From Cryobacterium algoricola (GTDB taxonomy: Bacteria > Actinomycetota > Actinomycetes > Actinomycetales > Microbacteriaceae): a DNA stretch of 64,000 nucleotides. Positions 56,330 through 63,945 of this stretch are shown here, one piece after another (position 1 is the stretch's first letter; the number at the start of each line of letters is the position of its first letter). The stretch spans positions 78,247-142,246 of the forward strand of contig NZ_SOFG01000009.1 of NCBI RefSeq assembly GCF_004402485.1, read 5' to 3'. The position numbers were made by a program, and so were the translations under genes. The notes under the pieces were generated by a model. It was not told the DNA's origin and searched no databases. It was given only the letters and a program-made list of their open reading frames with translations.

Positions 56330-57172
56330 ATGACTCGCGGCGCGGCATGGACCTTTCCCATCGCGATGGATGACCTGTCCGTCTCCTATCCGGCCCATGG
56401 CGCGAGCGACTCCTACTCCGCCCTGCGCGGGATCACCCTCCGGGTCAACCCGGGCGAGGTGCTCGGGGTGCTCGGCGAGAGCGGTTCCGGCAAGAGCACC
56501 CTCGCCAGGGTGCTCTCCGGGACCGGGGGGTCGGCCGGCAGCACCGACGTGCGGCCGCAGATCACCGGCGGCGAGGCGACCGTGCTCGGGCTGCGGCTGC
56601 GGGGCATCAGCCGCCGCAAGCTCGCCCGGCTGACCCTCGAGGTCGGGATGCTGGCCCAGGACGCCGGCCAGACGCTTCCTGCGACGCTCACCGTCGGCGA
56701 ACTCGTCGCTGAGCCCGTGCTCGAACGCGACGCCCGGTACCAGCCCGGGGCCCTCAGTACGCTCGTGGCGACCATGGTGGATGCCGTGCGCCTGCCGCTC
56801 ACCCTGCTCACGAAATACCCGTACGAGCTCAGCAGCGGGCAGCGGCAACGCGTCGCACTCGCCCGCTCGCTCGTGCTCGGCCCGGCCCTCCTGATCGCGG
56901 ACGAGCCGCTCGCCGGCGTCGACGTCACCGTTCGGGACGCCGTTGTCGACCTGATCGGCGAGCTGCAGCGCGAACGCGCCTTCGCGGCCGTCGTGATCAG
57001 CTCGGACCTCGCCGTTCTCCGGCGGGTGGCCGACCGGATCGCCGTGCTGCACCAGGGCGTTCTCGTAGGCCTCGGCACGATCGATGAGGTCTTCGCCGAC
57101 CCGTGGCATCCCTACGTCGCAGACCTTGCGGCGGCACTCACCAAGGACGGACAGCATGACAGCGATTCCTGA
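56330..57172 (+). CDS. Additional ABC ATPase, divergent
   Basis: 280 aa single nucleotide-binding domain. Walker A GESGSGKST, Walker B LLIADEPLAGVDVTV, but the signature is LSSGQRQRVALAR (Ser for Gly) and the H-loop has VISSDLAVL (Ser where His is usual). It therefore looks catalytically weaker than its neighbours. It begins five bases after the fused ATPase and overlaps the dehydrogenase gene by 17 bases. It may pair with the fused ATPase or serve another permease. Confidence 0.88.
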   Translation: MTRGAAWTFPIAMDDLSVSYPAHGASDSYSALRGITLRVNPGEVLGVLGESGSGKSTLARVLSGTGGSAGSTDVRPQITGGEATVLGLRLRGISRRKLARLTLEVGMLAQDAGQTLPATLTVGELVAEPVLERDARYQPGALSTLVATMVDAVRLPLTLLTKYPYELSSGQRQRVALARSLVLGPALLIADEPLAGVDVTVRDAVVDLIGELQRERAFAAVVISSDLAVLRRVADRIAVLHQGVLVGLGTIDEVFADPWHPYVADLAAALTKDGQHDSDS

Positions 57173-58163
57173 GCCGGCCCAACACGAGGCCGTCCTGGCC
57201 GGCACGGTCACGCCCGTTCCGGTCGCACAGCGGCCGCCGAGCGGGCCGATCGCCATCCTTCCGCACCCCGCGGACACCGCGACCTGGGCGGTGCAGGCGG
57301 CCGGGGGAGTCCTGGCACCGCTCTCGGAGGCGACCCGCGGTCTCATCTGGCTCTCCTACGGCCGGGCGGAGGAGCTGCGCGCCGCCCTCGACGACAACCC
57401 CGGCATCGGCTGGGTCCAGTTGCCCTGGGCCGGCGTCGACGCGTTCAGCGACCTCCTCGCCGAGCAGGACCGGCCCGGCCTGCTCTGGACCAGCGCGAAG
57501 GGCGCATACGCCCAGCCCGTCGCCGAGCACGCCTTCACGCTTACGTTCGCGCTGCTGCGTGTGCTGCCCAAGCGGGCGCGGGCCGTGAGCTGGAGCACCC
57601 TGCCGGAAGGCCGGTCCCTCTACGGGCGCCACGTCGTGATTATCGGCGCGGGAGGCATCGCCCTCGAACTCATCCGGCTGCTCGAACCCTTCGGTACCAC
57701 GGTTACGGTCGTGCGCCGCTCCGCCGAGCCGGTGGCCGGGGCGGCGCGCACCGTGCAGACGAGCGCCCTGCACGAGGTCCTTCCCGATGCCGACGTCGTT
57801 GTGGTCGCCGCCGCGCTCACCGCGGACACCCGGCATCTGATCGGGGCACCGGAGTTCGCCCTGATGAACCGCAACGCCAACCTCGTCAACGTCGGGCGTG
57901 GCCCGCTCATCGACACCGATGCCCTCGTCGCGGCCCTCGCCGCCGGGAGCATTGCCGGCGCGGCACTCGACGTGACGGACCCAGAGCCACTGCCGGACGG
58001 GCATCCGCTCTGGACGGAGCCGCGCTGCCTGATCACGCCGCACTCCGCGGACACGCCCGAGATGACCGCGCCGCTCCTCGCCGAGCGGATCCGGCTCAAC
58101 GTGCTCGCGTTCCTCGGCGACGGGCGTTTCGTTGGCGTCGTGGACCCGCAGCGCGGGTACTGA
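57156..58163 (+). CDS. D-2-hydroxyacid dehydrogenase
   Basis: 335 aa. NAD-binding Gly loop GRHVVIIGAGGIALELIRLL, catalytic Arg region NVGRGPLID, Glu in TDPEPLPDGHPLW and His in ITPHSADTPEM. It reduces a 2-keto acid or oxidises a D-hydroxy acid, substrate unknown. ATG 57156 lies within the end of the ATPase gene. Its link with a peptide importer suggests processing of an imported or released hydroxy/keto acid, which is inference. Confidence 0.88.
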   Translation: MTAIPEPAQHEAVLAGTVTPVPVAQRPPSGPIAILPHPADTATWAVQAAGGVLAPLSEATRGLIWLSYGRAEELRAALDDNPGIGWVQLPWAGVDAFSDLLAEQDRPGLLWTSAKGAYAQPVAEHAFTLTFALLRVLPKRARAVSWSTLPEGRSLYGRHVVIIGAGGIALELIRLLEPFGTTVTVVRRSAEPVAGAARTVQTSALHEVLPDADVVVVAAALTADTRHLIGAPEFALMNRNANLVNVGRGPLIDTDALVAALAAGSIAGAALDVTDPEPLPDGHPLWTEPRCLITPHSADTPEMTAPLLAERIRLNVLAFLGDGRFVGVVDPQRGY

Positions 58164-58178
58164 GCCGGTAGCCGGAAC

Positions 58179-58202
58179 GCCGGGAGGCGACCGCTTCCCG
58201 GC
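58179..58202 (+). terminator. Stem-loop after the dehydrogenase gene
   Basis: GCCGGGA, 10-base loop, TCCCGGC, 15 bases after the stop; no T-run. Confidence 0.4.
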
Positions 58203-58208
58203 CTCGAT

Positions 58209-58236
58209 TTGGCGAACGGCCGATTCTTGGTAAAGT
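58209..58236 (+). promoter_or_regulatory. Candidate tRNA-Asn promoter
   Basis: TTGGCG, 16 bases, TAAAGT, ending 37 bases before the tRNA 5' end; AT-rich for this region. Confidence 0.5.
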
Positions 58237-58273
58237 AATAACGCTGTTCAAGCGGAAACGCTGTTCCAGCTTT

Positions 58274-58346
58274 TCCTCGATAGCTCAATTGGCAGAGCAT
58301 CGCACTGTTAATGCGACGGTTCTTGGTTCGAGTCCAAGTCGGGGAG
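58274..58346 (+). tRNA. tRNA-Asn (GTT)
   Basis: 73-base cloverleaf. Acceptor TCCTCGA/TCGGGGA (one T-G pair), D arm GCTC...GAGC, anticodon arm CGCA-CTGTTAA-TGCG with anticodon GTT, T arm with TTCGAGT loop, discriminator G. CCA is not encoded. Confidence 0.96.
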
Positions 58347-58348
58347 CG

Positions 58349-58384
58349 AAAGGCCACTCAGGGCTCCACCCCGGGTGGCCTTTT
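58349..58384 (+). terminator. tRNA-Asn terminator
   Basis: AAAGGCCAC / GTGGCCTTT with a T-rich tail beginning TTTTCTATTTTTC. Confidence 0.88.
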
Positions 58385-58432
58385 CTATTTTTCTTTTCTC
58401 TTTTCGTCTGGAAGTTCTGGAAGGGCGACACC

Positions 58433-59308
58433 GTGGAGTTCTGGCCTCTCGCAGCCGGCGTGCTCGCCGTCGTCTCCGCGATCGTGCTCACCCTCTGGGT
58501 CGTCACGGCGGTACGCCTACGCCGCATCACCTTCGACCGTACGGCGGCCGAGCGGATGCGCATCGACCTCGAACTGTCCCTCGCGGAACAGAACGGCCGC
58601 CTCGGCATCATCCGGGAGCTTCAGGACGGCGCGGTGCTGAACGTCTCCCGGTTGATCACCCAGGCAGAGGGCGCCCGGTACACGGCGGAGAACGACCCTG
58701 CGAGCGCGGTCCGGGTCGCGACGGCCCTCGTCGAGGACGGCAGGGTCGCCCTCGCCGACATGCGCAGGGTGCTCACGATCGTGCGCGAGGGCGAGGCCGT
58801 CGACACGCCCCAGCCGGGGCTGCAGTCCGCGCGGAACCTGTTTCGGGTGATGCGCGACGCCGGCCTCGAGGTGAGTTTCGCCGAATCCGGGGACCGTTTC
58901 CCGCTCAAGCCGGGTGCCGAACTCGCGATCTTCCGGATCCTGCAGGGTGCACTCGCCAATGCCCTCACGCACGGCGGCCGCGGCACGTCCGCGAGCGTCT
59001 CCTTCGCCTGGACCAGGGACGGCCTGCAGCTCCTCGTCGACGATGACGGCATCCGTGCGGCCGCCCGCCGGGTGAGTTCAGACCCCGACGAGATCGCCGC
59101 GGCCACCCGGTACACGATCGACGACGACCTGCACGCGCTCAGCGAGAGCGTGTCCGGTGCGGGCATCACCCAGATGCGCGAGCGCGCACAGCTCTTCGGC
59201 GGCACCTTCACGGCGGGCACCGTTCCCGGTGTCGGTTTCTCCGTGTCCGCCGTCTTCCCGTCCTTGCGCTACCACAACGGTGTGCACGGCGTGAACCTCT
59301 CCCGATAG
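58433..59308 (+). CDS. Histidine-kinase-like ATPase lacking the phosphoacceptor His
   Basis: 291 aa from GTG 58433, which follows GGAAGGG. One N-terminal helix (residues 4-24), then a HisKA_3-like dimer helix where the usual RELHDG reads RELQDG, with Gln64 in place of the His. The HATPase part is present: FRILQGALANALTHGG (N box), VDDDGI, and GITQMRERAQLFGGTF (G2 box). It resembles NarL-family kinases such as the one at 35483 but has no partner regulator nearby. It may be a non-phosphorylating ATPase or a modulator of another kinase. azlC follows three bases after the stop. Confidence 0.82.
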   Translation: MEFWPLAAGVLAVVSAIVLTLWVVTAVRLRRITFDRTAAERMRIDLELSLAEQNGRLGIIRELQDGAVLNVSRLITQAEGARYTAENDPASAVRVATALVEDGRVALADMRRVLTIVREGEAVDTPQPGLQSARNLFRVMRDAGLEVSFAESGDRFPLKPGAELAIFRILQGALANALTHGGRGTSASVSFAWTRDGLQLLVDDDGIRAAARRVSSDPDEIAAATRYTIDDDLHALSESVSGAGITQMRERAQLFGGTFTAGTVPGVGFSVSAVFPSLRYHNGVHGVNLSR

Positions 59309-59311
59309 CGG

Positions 59312-60145
59312 ATGACCGCCCAGGTCCCTGCCCCTGACGGCGGCGACGGCGGCGACGCCGAGGACACCGCGGCTCAGGACGCCGCGGCTCAGGAAGCCGC
59401 CGCCCGGGCGCTCGACCGGGTCGCGACTCGCGAGGGAATCGCCGTCGGCGTCGCGACGGCCGCATACGGGCTCTCCTTCGGGGCGCTCTCCGTCGCCTCC
59501 GGCCTCACGCTCTGGCAGACGGCGTTCCTCAGCCTCGTGATGTTCTCCGGTGGATCCCAGTTCGCCCTGATCGGCGTGCTCGCGGCCGGCGGGGTCGCTT
59601 CGGGCCCGTCGGCGATCGCCGGCGCAGCGCTGCTCGGCACCAGGAACGGGCTCTACGGGATCCGCACGGCGCCCATCGTCGGCCGGGGCTGGCTGCGCCG
59701 GATCGCGGCGGCCTGGATCACGATCGACGAGTCGACGGCGGTCGCGCTCGCGCAGCCGACACCGCGGTCGAGTCGGCGCGGATTCTGGGTGACCGGCCTC
59801 ATCGTGTTCGCCGGCTGGAACCTGACGACCTTCGTCGGCGGGCTGATCGGCAACACCCTCGGCGATACCCGGGCGTACGGTCTCGATGCCGCTGCGGCCG
59901 CCGCCTTCGTCGGACTGCTCTGGCCACGCCTGAAGCGACGGCAGGCCCTCGTCGTCGCCGTGGCGGCCTTCGTGGTGGCCACGGCCCTGACGCCCGTTCT
60001 CGCGCCGGGGCTGCCCGTGCTTGCGGCGGCGCTCGTCGCCGTCGTCGTCGGCTGGTTCGACTGGGCAGGACCTCGCGCCGGCGCACAGCGCGGCACGCAG
60101 CCCGGCACGCTGCCCGGCACTCCGACGCGGGGGAGTGGCACGTGA
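59312..60145 (+). CDS. azlC: AzlC-family amino acid exporter subunit
   Basis: 277 aa. After a 35-residue Asp/Ala-rich tail come the AzlC hallmarks GIAVGVATAAYGLSFGALSVASGL, FSGGSQFALIGVL and GTRNGLYGIRTAPI, with about five to six helices. AzlCD export branched-chain amino acids and analogues. It overlaps azlD by four bases. The C-terminus has a short Gly/Thr/Pro-rich tail. Confidence 0.93.
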   Translation: MTAQVPAPDGGDGGDAEDTAAQDAAAQEAAARALDRVATREGIAVGVATAAYGLSFGALSVASGLTLWQTAFLSLVMFSGGSQFALIGVLAAGGVASGPSAIAGAALLGTRNGLYGIRTAPIVGRGWLRRIAAAWITIDESTAVALAQPTPRSSRRGFWVTGLIVFAGWNLTTFVGGLIGNTLGDTRAYGLDAAAAAAFVGLLWPRLKRRQALVVAVAAFVVATALTPVLAPGLPVLAAALVAVVVGWFDWAGPRAGAQRGTQPGTLPGTPTRGSGT

Positions 60146-60447
60146 CGCTCTGGCAGATCGTGATCGTGGCATCCATCGCCTGTGTGGTGCTCAAGCTCGC
60201 CGGCTACCTCGTCCCGGCTGCGGTGCTCACGAAGCCCGCTCCGGCGAGAATCAGCGAACTCGTCACCGTCGCCCTGCTCGCGGCACTGATCGCGGTGCAG
60301 ACGCTCGGCTCGGGACACGGGATCACCCTGGACGCCCGGGTTCCCGCGGTTCTCGTCGCGGTCGTCCTGTTCGCGCTCCGGGCGCCCTTCATCGTCGTCG
60401 TGATCGCCGCCGCGCTCGTCGCAGCAGGCCTTCGAGCCCTCACCTGA
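60142..60447 (+). CDS. azlD: AzlD-family small subunit
   Basis: 101 aa, three to four helices, with the AzlD segments YLVPAAVLTKPAP and LLAALIAVQTL. Partner of AzlC; coupled by a 4-base overlap. Confidence 0.93.
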   Translation: MTLWQIVIVASIACVVLKLAGYLVPAAVLTKPAPARISELVTVALLAALIAVQTLGSGHGITLDARVPAVLVAVVLFALRAPFIVVVIAAALVAAGLRALT

Positions 60448-60461
60448 ATCGACCGATACCG

Positions 60462-60505
60462 TTCCGGTCGAGAGTTGCCGTTGCGCCGGTCACTCTCGAC
60501 CGGAA
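60462..60505. terminator. Two-way terminator between azlD and def
   Basis: TTCCGGTCGAGAGT and ACTCTCGACCGGAA are perfect 14-base complements around a 16-base loop, between convergent genes. Confidence 0.75.
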
Positions 60506-60522
60506 AGATCCGCGAAGCGGTA

Positions 60523-61089
60523 CTACTCGTCGAGGTTGTCGACGCCCGGCATCCAGTCGAGGCCGGGACCGCCCCAGCCGCGCTTGCGGGTGACCTTCGT
60601 GGCGATCTTCGCGTAGAAGTGCTCGAGCCGATCGACGTACACCGTGCCGTCGAGGTGGTCGTATTCATGCTGGAAGATCCGCGCGAGCCAGCCGTCCGCA
60701 TGGATTTCGAACGGGTTCTGGTCGAGGTCCACGGCCCGGAGGATCGCCCGGGGGGAACGGAGCAGCGGGAAGCGCTCGCCCGGGTACGACAGGCATCCCT
60801 CGACGTCCTCGTCCTCGTCGGCCTCTCCGGCAGGGACCGGCGTGATCCAGAGCTCGGGGTTGATCGCGACTCCGCGCCACTGCCGGTTGTCGTCGTCGAG
60901 ATAGCCGTAGGTGAACAGGCGCAGCGGGATGCCGACTTGCGGGCCGGCGAGGCCGACCCCGGGGGCCGCGTCCATCGTCTCGAACATGTCCTGAACGAGA
61001 TCGCGCAGCTCCTGGTCGAAGGTCTCGACGGGCTTGGCGGGGGTGTGGAGGACGGGGTCCCCGAAAATAACAATTGAGCGAACGGCCAT
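60523..61089 (-). CDS. def: Peptide deformylase
   Basis: 188 aa. Metal and catalytic motifs are complete: GVGLAGPQVG, EGCLSYPG and QHEYDHLDG. It removes the N-formyl group from nascent proteins. TATCCT lies six bases before the ATG (leaderless spacing) and is back-to-back with the promoter of the DMT gene. Confidence 0.96.
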   Translation of the reverse strand: MAVRSIVIFGDPVLHTPAKPVETFDQELRDLVQDMFETMDAAPGVGLAGPQVGIPLRLFTYGYLDDDNRQWRGVAINPELWITPVPAGEADEDEDVEGCLSYPGERFPLLRSPRAILRAVDLDQNPFEIHADGWLARIFQHEYDHLDGTVYVDRLEHFYAKIATKVTRKRGWGGPGLDWMPGVDNLDE

Positions 61090-61095
61090 TCAGCA

Positions 61096-61101
61096 AGGAT
61101 A
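61096..61101 (-). promoter_or_regulatory. Candidate -10 of def, leaderless spacing
   Basis: On the minus strand TATCCT, six bases, then ATG at 61089. It lies where the -35 of the divergent DMT promoter is expected. Confidence 0.5.
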
Positions 61102-61117
61102 TCGGGCTGTTCCGTCG

Positions 61118-61123
61118 TAGGGT
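61118..61123 (+). promoter_or_regulatory. Candidate -10 of the DMT transporter gene, leaderless spacing
   Basis: TAGGGT, six bases, then the GTG at 61130. It lies about 17 bases from the def hexamer, so the two promoters overlap. Confidence 0.5.
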
Positions 61124-61129
61124 CATTGA

Positions 61130-62056
61130 GTGCACCTCGACCTGATTGACTTCACCGTCGACCTCCCCGTCGACCCTCGCCAGGCGATCGGCATACCGCT
61201 CGCCCTGATCGGCGGAGTCTTCCTGTCGCTCGGAGCCCAGTTCCAGCACCGAGGTGTCAACAAGGTCGAAGCCAACACCGTCGCGGTCACGGGAGGGCTC
61301 GACCCGCATCAGTTGCTGCTCCTGCTGCGCCGGCCGTCCTGGGTGATCGGCACGCTCATGCTCGTTCTCGCCATCGTCTTCCAGCTCTCCAGCCTGGCCT
61401 TCGCCCCGATTATTGTCGTGCAGCCCCTCGGCGCCGTCGCCCTGGTGATCACCGCCGTCGTGAACGCACGGGTGACCAAAACCCCGGTCAACCGGGCGTC
61501 GAAGATCGCGATCGCGTTCTGCGTCGGCGGCATCGGACTCTTCGTGACCGTCGCCGCGTTCTTCGCCGTCGACAAACCGGTCACGGACAAGAACCTCGTT
61601 ACCATCCTGATCGTGCTCGGAGTGGTGCTCCTCGCCTTCATCCTCGCGTTCGCGCTCCTGCACACCAAGTTCAAGGCGATCTTCTATATCACCGGAGCCG
61701 GCGTGCTCTACGGTTTTGTCGCGACCCTCGCCAAGGTGATCATCAACCGCACCCAGAACGGCAACTTCGAGTGGCTTACGCTCTGCTGCGTCGCAGGTCT
61801 CCTTCTCGCGGCGTCGCTCGGCGCCTACTTCGTGCAGAATGCCTATTCTTCCGGTCCGCCCGATCTCGTCATCGCGGGCCTGACCGTGATAGATCCGCTG
61901 GTCGCGGTCGGAATCGGCATCGTCGTCCTCGGCGAGATCGCCCAGGCCCCTCTTTGGGCGGGGTTCGCCTTCGCTCTCGCGGGTGCGATCGCAATCTGCG
62001 GAGTCATCCTGCTGTCCCGGCACCACCCGCAGGCATCCGTTACCGTATCGGAATAG
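61130..62056 (+). CDS. DMT-superfamily transporter
   Basis: 308 aa with about nine to ten helices. IPLALIGGVFLSLGAQFQHRGV at the start and PDLVIAGLTVIDPLVAVGIGIVVLGEI near the end are typical of the DMT branch common in Micrococcales near glycosyltransferase genes. The substrate is unknown. GTG 61130 has a leaderless-type -10. The next gene begins 142 bases later. Confidence 0.85.
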   Translation: MHLDLIDFTVDLPVDPRQAIGIPLALIGGVFLSLGAQFQHRGVNKVEANTVAVTGGLDPHQLLLLLRRPSWVIGTLMLVLAIVFQLSSLAFAPIIVVQPLGAVALVITAVVNARVTKTPVNRASKIAIAFCVGGIGLFVTVAAFFAVDKPVTDKNLVTILIVLGVVLLAFILAFALLHTKFKAIFYITGAGVLYGFVATLAKVIINRTQNGNFEWLTLCCVAGLLLAASLGAYFVQNAYSSGPPDLVIAGLTVIDPLVAVGIGIVVLGEIAQAPLWAGFAFALAGAIAICGVILLSRHHPQASVTVSE

Positions 62057-62095
62057 GGCGCGCCGTCGCCGAGGATGGGCGAGAACACGCGGATT

Positions 62096-62101
62096 TAGAA
62101 T
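62096..62101 (+). promoter_or_regulatory. Candidate -10 of the GT4 gene
   Basis: TAGAAT inside an AT-rich patch after the DMT gene; leader of about 90 bases. Confidence 0.4.
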
Positions 62102-62197
62102 AGGGTGCTAGGAGAAGTCGGCCACATTCTGGCCGTCCATGCCCGAATTTCCGCCGGATGACGACCTCCGGCCCACACACGTTGGGACACCACCACT

Positions 62198-63454
62198 TTG
62201 TCAGACTCGACCGCTTCGCCACTAGGTTCGACCCCTGTGGCTCCGGGTTCGAAAAAGCCGATCAAGGTCCTCATCGCCTGCGACACGTTCGCCCCCGATG
62301 TCAACGGCGCGGCGAAGTTCGCTGAGCGTCTCGCCGCCGGCCTGACCTCCCGTGGCCACGAGGTGCAGGTCTTCGCGCCGGCCGCCTCGGCCAAGCACGG
62401 TACCTGGATGGAAGAGCACGAGGGCCAGACGTTCCTCGTGCACCGGATCAAGAGCTGGCGCTGGTACCCGCACGACTGGCTCCGCTACGCGGTGCCGACG
62501 CTGATCCATGCGGAGAGCCGCCGAATCCTCGACACCTTCAAGCCGGACGTCGTGCACTTCCAGTCCCACATCAACATCGGGCGCGGCGTCACGATCGAGG
62601 CCGCGAAGCGCGGCATCCGCATCATCGGCACGAACCACTTCATGCCCGAGAACATGCTCGAATTCACGCTCATTCCCAAGAGCATGCACGAGCGACTGAT
62701 CAAAATGGCCTGGAAGGCCGCTCGCCGCACCTTCGGCCGGGCGGAAGCCGTCACGACCCCGACCGTGCGCGCCGCCGAGTTCCTGGAGAAGTACACCGGA
62801 CTCGAGGGTGTGCTCGCGATCTCATGCGGCATCGACGCCCACAACTATTCGCCGTCCTTCGAGCCGCGCACCGAGAACCGGATCCTCTTCGTCGGCCGTG
62901 TGACGAGTGAGAAGCAGATCGACGTGCTCTTGCACGCTGTGACGCTGCTCGCGCCCGAACTGGATGCCCAGGTCGAGATCGTGGGCGGCGGCGACCAGAA
63001 GCGCAACCTCGAGCACCTCGCCCAGAGCCTCGGAATCAGCAAGCGGGTCGTCTTCCGCGGTTATGTCACCGATGAGGAACTGCGGGACGCGTACACCCGC
63101 GCCACCCTGTTCGCGATGCCGTCCATCGCAGAGCTGCAAAGCATCGCGACCATGGAGGCGATGGCCTCAGGCCTGCCGATCGTTGCCGCCAACGCCATGG
63201 CGTTGCCACACCTCGTCCACGACGAGCAGAACGGGTACCTCTTCGAACCGGGAAGCGCCCAGGATCTTGCCGACAAGCTGACCCTCGTGCTCACGGCCGG
63301 GCCCGAGGCACTCGACGCTCTCAAGCACGAGTCGCTCAGGCTGATCGGCGCGCACGACATCAATCGCACCCTCGACACTTTCGAGAGCCTGTATCGTGGG
63401 GAACCGGTGGTCGATGCGATCACCTCAGAGGCCGCCGCCCACTCCACGGAGTGA
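62198..63454 (+). CDS. GT4 glycosyltransferase
   Basis: 418 aa GT-B enzyme. N-terminal domain with ACDTFAPDVNGAAKFAERLA (acceptor side), TNHFMPENML, then the C-terminal nucleotide-sugar domain with FVGRVTSEKQIDVLL, GGGDQKRNL and E-x7-E in AELQSIATMEAMASG. It resembles the PimB/MgtA group of lipid-linked mannosyl- or glucosyltransferases, cytoplasmic side of the membrane. TTG 62198 is the longest start; a GTG near 62236 (VAPGSKKPIKV) is an alternative just before the fold begins. Confidence 0.9.
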   Translation: MSDSTASPLGSTPVAPGSKKPIKVLIACDTFAPDVNGAAKFAERLAAGLTSRGHEVQVFAPAASAKHGTWMEEHEGQTFLVHRIKSWRWYPHDWLRYAVPTLIHAESRRILDTFKPDVVHFQSHINIGRGVTIEAAKRGIRIIGTNHFMPENMLEFTLIPKSMHERLIKMAWKAARRTFGRAEAVTTPTVRAAEFLEKYTGLEGVLAISCGIDAHNYSPSFEPRTENRILFVGRVTSEKQIDVLLHAVTLLAPELDAQVEIVGGGDQKRNLEHLAQSLGISKRVVFRGYVTDEELRDAYTRATLFAMPSIAELQSIATMEAMASGLPIVAANAMALPHLVHDEQNGYLFEPGSAQDLADKLTLVLTAGPEALDALKHESLRLIGAHDINRTLDTFESLYRGEPVVDAITSEAAAHSTE

Positions 63455-63463
63455 TCGCGGTTG

Positions 63464-63537
63464 GGGGCGGTAGCTCAGCTGGTTAGAGCAGCGGACTCAT
63501 AATCCGTCGGTCCCGGGTTCAAGTCCCGGCCGCCCTA
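63464..63537 (+). tRNA. tRNA-Met (CAT)
   Basis: 74 bases. Acceptor GGGGCGG/CCGCCCT (first pair G-T), D arm GCTC...GAGC, anticodon arm GCGGA-CTCATAA-TCCGT with anticodon CAT, T arm CCGGG-TTCAAGT-CCCGG, discriminator A. It lacks initiator hallmarks, so elongator Met is likely; tRNA-Ile with a modified CAT cannot be excluded. Its 3' end is the likely attachment site of the element at the right edge. Confidence 0.92.
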
Positions 63538-63545
63538 CTCGAAGT

Positions 63546-63619
63546 ATGGTTTGATCAGGGTTTCTTGTCCTCACAGAAGGGGCAAGACTTGATGCAGACA
63601 TGGTTTATCCATGGTTTAT
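63546..63619. repeat. ATGGTTT repeats next to the tRNA, candidate recombinase arm sites
   Basis: ATGGTTT at 63546-63552, then ATGGTTTAT at 63600-63608 and 63611-63619. The last two are 11 bases apart in direct repeat. They lie between tRNA-Met and the excisionase-like gene. Nothing else is recognisable in 63538-63708. Confidence 0.5.
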
Positions 63620-63708
63620 TCGAAAGTGATCGCCTGCCACCGGCGCTCACTATGAAGGTGCACGACCCGGTTCGATCGGGCTGGAGTGACCTCGAATACC
63701 TACTGGTC

Positions 63709-63945
63709 ATGGATACTGAACGACTCTTCGGGCTCGGTCTAGAGCCTGTACTGACGACAAGCGAACTCGCCGAGTATCTCGGCGTGCAGGTGCAGGCCAT
63801 CTATGACCTGCGCACCGACGGCCGCGGTCCTTCTGGCATTCGAGTTGGACGGGAGATCCGCTATCGAGTCTCCGACGTTCGCCGATGGCTGGACGGCCTC
63901 CACGAGCCCGAATCATCCTTGAGTAGTCGAGGTGGCGAGCACTGA
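63709..63945 (+). CDS. Excisionase-like helix-turn-helix protein
   Basis: 78 aa from ATG 63709. The single MerR/AlpA-like domain (LTTSELAEYLGVQVQAIYDLRTDGRGPSGIRVGREIRYRVSDVRRWLDG) is the standard fold of actinobacterial Xis proteins. An in-frame ATG at 63592 with AGAAGGGG upstream would add 39 residues without a recognisable domain, so I prefer the shorter form, which has the family length. Its stop overlaps the integrase start. Its GC is below that of the flanking core genes. Confidence 0.75.
   Translation: MDTERLFGLGLEPVLTTSELAEYLGVQVQAIYDLRTDGRGPSGIRVGREIRYRVSDVRRWLDGLHEPESSLSSRGGEH

Noticed and set aside
63592-63708. 39-residue N-terminal extension of the excisionase-like protein
   Set aside because: Despite a fair Shine-Dalgarno sequence, the segment overlaps phased DNA repeats and has no protein-like features; the shorter form matches family length.
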